This document shows, one piece after another, positions 8,139 through 12,790 of a DNA stretch of 12,790 nt. Position numbers and translations under genes: made by a program. Position 1 is the first letter of the stretch; each line of letters starts with the position of its first letter. This DNA is from Kordiimonadaceae bacterium (GTDB lineage Bacteria > Pseudomonadota > Alphaproteobacteria > Sphingomonadales > Emcibacteraceae): assembly GCA_018699075.1 (NCBI GenBank), contig JABIPV010000140.1:1-12790 (forward strand), written 5' to 3'. The notes under the pieces are model-generated. The model ran no database searches, had not been told where the DNA came from, and saw only the letters and a program-made list of their open reading frames with translations.

Positions 8139-8173
8139 CGAATAAATTTTTCGTACTTATAATATTACTGTGA

Positions 8174-8201
8174 TTGACTATTTAATCATTTTTCTTATGA
8201 T
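8174..8201 (+). promoter_or_regulatory. gcvT: Promoter of the glycine riboswitch and gcv operon
   Basis: TTGACT (8174-8179) and TATGAT (8196-8201) are separated by 16 bases, each one or two bases from the sigma-70 consensus. The predicted start near 8207-8209 lies just ahead of the first base-paired element of the riboswitch (8215). The position therefore agrees with a full riboswitch leader being transcribed. Confidence 0.65.
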
Positions 8202-8214
8202 GGGCACTGCTATT

Positions 8215-8402
8215 TTCTTTGCGGGAGAGACTAATTTAGTCATTGAAAACTGAATTTGGCGCCGAAGGAGCAACCGCCCCGGAAACTCTCAGGCAAATGG
8301 ACCGCTAAGAATATGAGCACTCTGGAAAGTGAGGATTATATCCTCCGCCGACGGGGTAAGCCTAAATATTAGGTCAAATCTCTCAGGCATCAATGACAGA
8401 GG
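8215..8402 (+). promoter_or_regulatory. Tandem glycine riboswitch (two gcvT-type aptamers)
   Basis: Two consecutive glycine-binding aptamers in the gcv leader. Aptamer I (about 8215-8311) holds the conserved GCGCCGAAGGAGCAA (8259-8273) and ACTCTCAGGCAAA (8285-8297). Its closing stem pairs GCGG (8221-8224) with CCGC (8302-8305), and can be extended by TTCTT (8215-8219) with AAGAA (8307-8311). A small hairpin GACTA/TAGTC lies at 8229-8241. Aptamer II (about 8320-8401) holds CGCCGACGGGGTAA (8346-8359) and ATCTCTCAGGCAT (8378-8390). Its hairpins are GAGGAT/ATCCTC (8331-8345) and CCTAA/TTAGG (8361-8373), and its P1 pairs CTCTG (8320-8324) with CAGAG (8397-8401). Known gcvT-class riboswitches of this layout turn on glycine cleavage genes when glycine is present, which fits the operon that follows directly. 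Confidence 0.95.
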
Positions 8403-8449
8403 GGGCACCGAAGACACGGGTTTGCGTGTCTAAAGTGCTAACTCTGGAG
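8397..8449 (+). promoter_or_regulatory. Riboswitch expression platform masking the gcvT Shine-Dalgarno
   Basis: CAGAG (8397-8401), the 3' strand of aptamer II P1, can pair instead with CTCTG (8442-8446), whose last base is the first G of the GGAG Shine-Dalgarno (8446-8449). The alternative hairpin continues inward with GCAC (8405-8408)/GTGC (8435-8438) and a strong AGACACG (8412-8418)/CGTGTCT (8425-8431) stem with a six-base loop. No T-run follows, so translational rather than transcriptional control is inferred. The 8-mer ACTCTGGA occurs both at the aptamer P1 5' strand (8319-8326) and at the Shine-Dalgarno (8441-8448), making the two pairings mutually exclusive. Confidence 0.65.
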
Positions 8450-8456
8450 AAAATTG

Positions 8457-9578
8457 ATGAGTGCCGATGATAGTAATTTATTAAAGACACCCCTTCATTC
8501 ACTACACGAAGAACTTGGCGGAAAAATGGTTCCTTTTGCAGGATACCTTATGCCCGTTCAATATCCTCTTGGTGTAATGGGGGAACATAACCATACCCGT
8601 GAAAAAGCCGGTCTTTTTGACGTTTCCCATATGGGACAAGTGGTCATTATGGGTGAAAATGCCGATATATGGCTGGAAACTCTTGTGCCCGGTAATATTG
8701 TTGACTTAAAAACCAATCGTATCCGCTACACCATGTTTACCGATGATAATGGCGGCATTTTAGATGATTTAATGATCACCAAACGTGAAAACGATATTTT
8801 TATGGTCGTTAATGCTGCATGTAAAGAACAAGACATCGCCCATATGCGTAAACACCTTCCCGATCATCTAGAACTCACTGAACTTAACGATCGTGCGCTT
8901 GTTGCTTTACAAGGCCCAATAGCCGCTGAAGTACTGTCTAGGTTTGCCACAGGGGCGGACCAAATGGACTTTATGTCTTATGCAGAGGTTGAAATTTGCG
9001 GTGCTGCGTGTTTCATAAGTCGCTGTGGTTACACAGGTGAAGACGGTCATGAAATATCAATCCCTGCTGATAAAGCCGACGAAGTATGTAGAGCTATATT
9101 AAATGAAGCGGAAGCCGAAGCTATAGGTCTTGGTGCAAGGGACAGTCTTCGCCTAGAAGCAGGGCTTTGCCTTTATGGGCATGACATCACAACCGAAACA
9201 ACTCCTATTGAAGGCTCACTTATTTGGTCAATCGGTAAACGTCGCCGTGAAGAAGGCGGCTTTCCAGGCGCGGAAATAATTCTGAATCAAATCGCAACTG
9301 GTAAAATTACACGCAAACGGGTTGGTATTCTACCGTCTGGACGCGCCCCTGCCCGTGAAGGTACCGTTATTTTAGACGCCGATGACAATCCAATAGGTGA
9401 AATCACTAGTGGCGGCTTTGGCCCTACATTTGGTGCGCCTATTGCTATGGGATACGTCACAACAGAAAATGCCGCAAATGGCACAGAAATTTTCCTTCAA
9501 GTAAGGAAGAAAAAAATGGACGCAATAGTAGCGGCAACGCCGTTCGTTCCACAACGATATTACAGAAAACAAAAATAG
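8457..9578 (+). CDS. gcvT: Glycine cleavage system T protein (aminomethyltransferase)
   Basis: Transfers the one-carbon unit from the aminomethyl-lipoyl arm of GcvH to tetrahydrofolate, giving 5,10-methylene-THF and ammonia. The protein has 373 residues, normal for bacterial GcvT. Family hallmarks are FDVSHMGQ (54-61), RYTMFTDDNGGILDDL (90-105, including the conserved acidic pair D103-D104 near the folate site), ALQGP, CGYTGEDGHEISIP, the LGARDSLRLEAGLCLYGHD block and TPIEGSLIWSIGKRRR. The ATG at 8457 is chosen because GGAG (8446-8449) precedes it by 7 bases; an in-frame TTG directly before it is not needed. It is first in the gcvT-H-PA-PB operon, and glycine probably controls its translation through the riboswitch immediately upstream. 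Confidence 0.97.
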   Translation: MSADDSNLLKTPLHSLHEELGGKMVPFAGYLMPVQYPLGVMGEHNHTREKAGLFDVSHMGQVVIMGENADIWLETLVPGNIVDLKTNRIRYTMFTDDNGGILDDLMITKRENDIFMVVNAACKEQDIAHMRKHLPDHLELTELNDRALVALQGPIAAEVLSRFATGADQMDFMSYAEVEICGAACFISRCGYTGEDGHEISIPADKADEVCRAILNEAEAEAIGLGARDSLRLEAGLCLYGHDITTETTPIEGSLIWSIGKRRREEGGFPGAEIILNQIATGKITRKRVGILPSGRAPAREGTVILDADDNPIGEITSGGFGPTFGAPIAMGYVTTENAANGTEIFLQVRKKKMDAIVAATPFVPQRYYRKQK

Positions 9579-9590
9579 AAGGGATCAATT

Positions 9591-9965
9591 ATGACAACTT
9601 ATTTCTCAGAAGACCACGAATGGATTAGCATTGACGGTTCAACAGGCACCGTCGGCATCACAGAATACGCGCAAAATGCCCTAGGCGATATTGTGTTTGT
9701 AGAAGTACCAGAAGTCGGCGACGATTTTGCCAAAGGCGATGAAGTTGCCGTGGTTGAATCCGTTAAAGCAGCATCAGAAATTTATTCCCCCGTTAGCGGC
9801 GAAATTGCCGAAGTTAATGGCGAATTAGAAGATAATGCAGCTCTTGTAAATACATCACCAGAAATAGACGGTTGGTTTTTTAAAATTACTATTTCAGATG
9901 ACAGTGAACTTGAAGGACTGATGAACGCGGACGGATATAAAGCGTTTACAGCAGGCCTTGAATAA
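9591..9965 (+). CDS. gcvH: Glycine cleavage system H protein (lipoyl carrier)
   Basis: Small lipoylated shuttle protein that carries the aminomethyl intermediate from the P protein to the T protein and is re-oxidised by the L protein. The 124 residues match the family length. The sequence shows the expected N-terminal EDHEWISIDG and VGITEYAQNALGDIVFVEVP segments. The lipoylation site is K59 in VESVKAASEIYSPVSGEI, and the C-terminal PEIDGWFFKI is conserved. A strong AGAAGGGA overlapping the gcvT stop codon lies 6 bases before the ATG. The gap from gcvT is only 12 bases, so the genes are cotranscribed. Confidence 0.98.
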   Translation: MTTYFSEDHEWISIDGSTGTVGITEYAQNALGDIVFVEVPEVGDDFAKGDEVAVVESVKAASEIYSPVSGEIAEVNGELEDNAALVNTSPEIDGWFFKITISDDSELEGLMNADGYKAFTAGLE

Positions 9966-9992
9966 AAAAATAATAAATAAGGTATAAACCAA

Positions 9993-11342
9993 ATGCGTTA
10001 CTTACCCCTTACTTCCGATGATCGGGCAGAAATGCTTGAAAAAATCGGTGTGGATAACGTCAATGACTTGTTCGTTGATGTGCCCAATCATGCCTTACTT
10101 AAAGGACTGGTTGATCTTCCTCTTCATATGACAGAAATGGAAGTTGAGCAAAATTTTGCCGCTTATTCCTCCAACTGTATTGCTGCCGGAGATGTTCCTT
10201 TCTTTGTTGGTGCAGGTGCTTATCGTCATCATGTGCCCAGTAGTGTGGATTATCAAATTCAGCGTGGTGAATTCCTAACGGCCTATACACCCTATCAGCC
10301 AGAAATTTCCCAAGGTACACTGCAAACACTTTATGAGTTTCAATCTCAAGTGGCCCAAATCACCGGGATGGATGTGGCCAATGCATCTATGTATGATGGC
10401 TCAACGGGTTGCGGTGAAGCGGCACTAATGGCGTGTCGGGTAACCCGTAAAAAACGTATCGTCGTCAGTGGCAATTTACATCCGCAATATATAGACGTGG
10501 TCAAAAGCATAACAAATTTTACCGAAAGTGTTGTGGCGGCCAATGACCCCACCGTAAACCAGTCGGAAAACTTACTTGATCAGGTAGATGATCAAACGGC
10601 ATGTGTGATTGTTCAAAACCCAGATTTTTTTGGCAATATTAATGATTTCACAGCCCTTGCAGATGAACTTCATGCGAAGAAAGTTTTGCTAGTTGTAGTT
10701 ACCACAGAAATTGTCGCCCTCGGCGCGATAAAATCACCCGGTGAAATGGGGGCTGATATTGTTGTTGGTGAAGGTCAATCAATTGGTAACGGTCTTAATT
10801 ATGGTGGTCCTTATGTCGGATTATTTGCCACACGTCAAAAATATATTCGTCAAATGCCGGGCCGCCTTTGCGGAGAAACAGCCGACGCCGACGGGAAACG
10901 TGGTTTTGTGCTGACACTTTCCACACGCGAACAACATATTCGCCGTGAAAAAGCCACTAGTAACATATGTACAAATGCAGGGTTATGTACCCTCGCCTTT
11001 ACCATTCATATGACATTGCTCGGTGAAAAAGGATACCGCCATTTGGCTAAACTCAATCATTCTTATGCGGTTAAATTGGCAGGTAAATTAAAAGGCATTG
11101 CTGGCGTTGAAGTATTAAACAAAACATTTTTCAATGAATTTACCGTACGCCTTAGTAAAAATGCGGCGGACGTTGTTGAGGCACTTGTAGAGCATGATGT
11201 GATTGCTGGACTGCCCGTATCTAGGCTTTATCCTGATAAACCGGACCTCGCAAATGACTTAATTATTGCCGTTACAGAAACATCGTCAGAAGACGATATG
11301 AATATTTTAGCCGCTGAACTTAATGAGGTGCTGTCATGTTAA
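9993..11342 (+). CDS. gcvPA: Glycine dehydrogenase (decarboxylating) subunit 1
   Basis: N-terminal half of the split P protein. With GcvPB it forms the PLP enzyme that decarboxylates glycine and loads the aminomethyl group onto GcvH. The 449 residues fit the stand-alone subunit 1 of two-subunit systems. Typical blocks are RYLPLTSDDRAEML at the start, FFVGAGAYRHHVPSSVDYQI, TAYTPYQPEISQGTLQTLYE, GMDVANASMYDGSTG, GADIVVGEGQSIGNGLNYGG, RQMPGRLCGET and STREQHIRREKATSNICTNA. This subunit lacks the PLP-lysine, which resides in subunit 2. AAGG (9979-9982) lies 10 bases before the ATG. The residues after YDGSTG (CGEAALMAC) are more cysteine-rich than the alanine-rich version I remember from homologues. 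Its last 7 bases overlap the gcvPB start. Confidence 0.97.
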   Translation: MRYLPLTSDDRAEMLEKIGVDNVNDLFVDVPNHALLKGLVDLPLHMTEMEVEQNFAAYSSNCIAAGDVPFFVGAGAYRHHVPSSVDYQIQRGEFLTAYTPYQPEISQGTLQTLYEFQSQVAQITGMDVANASMYDGSTGCGEAALMACRVTRKKRIVVSGNLHPQYIDVVKSITNFTESVVAANDPTVNQSENLLDQVDDQTACVIVQNPDFFGNINDFTALADELHAKKVLLVVVTTEIVALGAIKSPGEMGADIVVGEGQSIGNGLNYGGPYVGLFATRQKYIRQMPGRLCGETADADGKRGFVLTLSTREQHIRREKATSNICTNAGLCTLAFTIHMTLLGEKGYRHLAKLNHSYAVKLAGKLKGIAGVEVLNKTFFNEFTVRLSKNAADVVEALVEHDVIAGLPVSRLYPDKPDLANDLIIAVTETSSEDDMNILAAELNEVLSC

Positions 11343-12790
11343 ACAATCAAGGACGCCCAACCGGGATCGAAGGTATTGCAAACCCTGATATGGCCGATTA
11401 CCAAAGCTTCTCAGGAAGCCGTGGATTAGAGCAGGAAGAGTTACTTATCTATGAAATTGGTGATACTACCCGCACTGGCGTAGATTTTCCTGAAGTAGAA
11501 GAATTTAAAAGTTGCCTTGGTGGCGTGGAACGTGACGCAGAAATCGGTCTTGCTGGTCTTTCTGAACCGGAAGCCATGCGCCATTATACGCGCTTAAGCC
11601 GTAAGAATTATGCCATTGATATGGGACTTTATCCGCTTGGATCGTGTACCATGAAGCATAACCCTCGCCTTAATGAAAAAATGGCCCGACTTCCGGGCTT
11701 AAGTGACATTCATCCATTACAGCCAATCAGTACGACACAGGGAGCTCTTGACCTTATTGATACATTGGCCCATTGGTTAAAAACATTAACAGGTATGCCA
11801 GCGGTTGCCATGTCCCCCAAAGCAGGTGCCCACGGTGAACTTTGTGGGTTAATGGCTATTCGTCAAGCACTTCAAGCCAATGGCGACGAGCGTTCAATTG
11901 TTCTGGCCCCTGAATCAGCCCACGGTACTAATCCTGCAACAGCTGCACTTTGTGGATATAAAGTAAAAGATATTCCTGCAACACCAGAAGGTCGCGTTGA
12001 CGTAGAAGCCATGAAAGCGGCACTTGGGCCGGATGTTGCGGCAATTATGGTGACCAATCCAAATACATGCGGATTATTTGAAAATGAAATCATTGAAATG
12101 GCCGATGCTGTTCACGCAGCAGGTGGTTATTTTTATTGTGACGGTGCAAATTTCAATGCAATCGTTGGCAAAGTTCGCCCTGGCGATCTTGGTGTCGATG
12201 CCATGCATATTAACTTGCATAAAACATTCTCTACCCCCCACGGTGGTGGTGGACCGGGTGCGGGCCCAGTTGTGCTTTCAGAAGCACTTGCCCCCTTTGC
12301 ACCTATCCCATATGTCGTCGCCGGCGAAGAAACATTTGATCTTGTGGAGCATGATACCACGGGTAAAAGTTTTGGCCGCATGACCGCCTTCCATGGTCAA
12401 ATGGGCATGTTCACTCGTGCTCTTGCTTACATGATGTCACACGGTGCCGACGGCCTCGCCCGCGTTGCAGAAGACAGTGTTTTAAATGCAAACTATATCC
12501 TCGCGTCACTTAAAGATGTGATGTCTGCTAGTTTCGAAGGACCCTGCATGCACGAAGCCTTGTTTGATGATCGTTTCTTAAAAGATACGGACGTCAGCAC
12601 GCTTGATTTTGCCAAAGCAATGATCGATGAAGGTTATCACCCAATGACCATGTATTTCCCACTTGTGGTACACGGCGCGATGCTGATTGAACCAACGGAA
12701 AGTGAAAGCAAACAGTCGCTTGATCAATTCATCGGTACAATGCGTCACTTGGTGGATAGAGCGAAAAACGGCAGGGCTGACCGCTTCACA
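11336..12790 (+). CDS. gcvPB: Glycine dehydrogenase (decarboxylating) subunit 2, 3' end outside window
   Basis: PLP-bearing C-terminal half of the split P protein. The reading frame is open for 485 codons from the ATG at 11336 to the window edge, with no stop codon; full-length homologues are usually about 480-525 residues, so only a short C-terminus is probably missing. The PLP-binding lysine is K296 in NLHKTFSTPHGGGGPGAGP. Other family blocks are YPLGSCTMKHNPRLNEKMA, DIHPLQP, SPKAGAHGELCGL, APESAHGTNPATAA, VTNPNTCGLFE and YCDGANFNAIVGKVRPGDLG. GAGG (11325-11328) inside gcvPA precedes the ATG by 7 bases, and the 7-base overlap with gcvPA suggests translational coupling that balances the two subunits. 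Confidence 0.96.
   Translation, partial: MLNNQGRPTGIEGIANPDMADYQSFSGSRGLEQEELLIYEIGDTTRTGVDFPEVEEFKSCLGGVERDAEIGLAGLSEPEAMRHYTRLSRKNYAIDMGLYPLGSCTMKHNPRLNEKMARLPGLSDIHPLQPISTTQGALDLIDTLAHWLKTLTGMPAVAMSPKAGAHGELCGLMAIRQALQANGDERSIVLAPESAHGTNPATAALCGYKVKDIPATPEGRVDVEAMKAALGPDVAAIMVTNPNTCGLFENEIIEMADAVHAAGGYFYCDGANFNAIVGKVRPGDLGVDAMHINLHKTFSTPHGGGGPGAGPVVLSEALAPFAPIPYVVAGEETFDLVEHDTTGKSFGRMTAFHGQMGMFTRALAYMMSHGADGLARVAEDSVLNANYILASLKDVMSASFEGPCMHEALFDDRFLKDTDVSTLDFAKAMIDEGYHPMTMYFPLVVHGAMLIEPTESESKQSLDQFIGTMRHLVDRAKNGRADRFT

Noticed and set aside
8397..8449. The riboswitch end hairpin as an intrinsic transcription terminator
   Set aside because: No run of T follows the stem, and the hairpin ends on the Shine-Dalgarno, which points to translational control.
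8454..8456. TTG immediately before the gcvT ATG as start codon
   Set aside because: The ATG at 8457 has 7 bases of spacing to GGAG and is the stronger codon; the TTG would add only one residue.
12078..12383. Rightward 101-codon frame within gcvPB, with an antisense frame at 12133-12381
   Set aside because: Both overlap the PLP-lysine region of gcvPB, which reads through without interruption; the translated shadows show no recognisable domain.
1..12790. CRISPR arrays, insertion sequences, tRNA or rRNA genes, phage or toxin-antitoxin systems
   Set aside because: No repeat-spacer pattern, transposase, terminal inverted repeat or structural RNA signature was seen; the window is housekeeping genes plus one receptor.

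Overview
The window is an AT-rich (by eye roughly 40-45% GC) stretch of a Gram-negative chromosome. The compact ispH-thrB-rnhA gene order, the APH-fold (ThrB/HomK-type) homoserine kinase, the split glycine decarboxylase (gcvPA/gcvPB) and a large TonB-dependent receptor together suggest an alphaproteobacterium, perhaps a marine low-GC lineage such as the Kordiimonadales. The family assignments are firm; the taxonomic guess is inference.

Layout. (1) 154-3060 (+): a monocistronic outer-membrane TonB-dependent receptor with a strong ribosome binding site and highly biased codon use. It is closed by two consecutive hairpins that both carry a C(UUCG)G tetraloop (3072-3095 and 3115-3149). The 153 bases before it are AT-rich and show no promoter I would defend. 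(2) 8065 down to 3183 (-): sppA, then the tightly packed genes ispH, thrB, rnhA and a small ankyrin-repeat gene. The last four are separated by only 2-3 bases, so they almost certainly share a transcript and translate in a coupled way. SppA sits 46 bases upstream, and a promoter-like sequence lies in that gap. This strand converges on the receptor gene, and the UUCG terminator pair lies between them. (3) 8066-8456: a 391-base divergent intergenic region holding a TTGACT/TATGAT promoter and a complete tandem (two-aptamer) glycine riboswitch. It ends in a long alternative hairpin that covers the gcvT Shine-Dalgarno. (4) 8457-12790 (+): the glycine cleavage operon gcvT-gcvH-gcvPA-gcvPB. The last gene overlaps gcvPA by 7 bases and runs off the right edge.

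How it works together. The gcv operon encodes the P (two subunits), H and T proteins, which oxidise glycine to CO2, NH3 and methylene-tetrahydrofolate. The L protein (lipoamide dehydrogenase) is not in this window. The tandem riboswitch lets glycine switch the operon on, and the sequence supports a translational mechanism. The leftward operon is housekeeping: membrane protein quality control (SppA), the last step of the MEP isoprenoid pathway (IspH), threonine synthesis (ThrB) and RNA/DNA hybrid removal (RnhA), plus an ankyrin protein of unknown role.

No mobile element, CRISPR array, tRNA or rRNA was seen. I found no evidence for a wholly new biological system. The points most worth a second look are the riboswitch expression platform, the ankyrin gene at the end of the ispH-thrB-rnhA operon, and the paired UUCG terminators.
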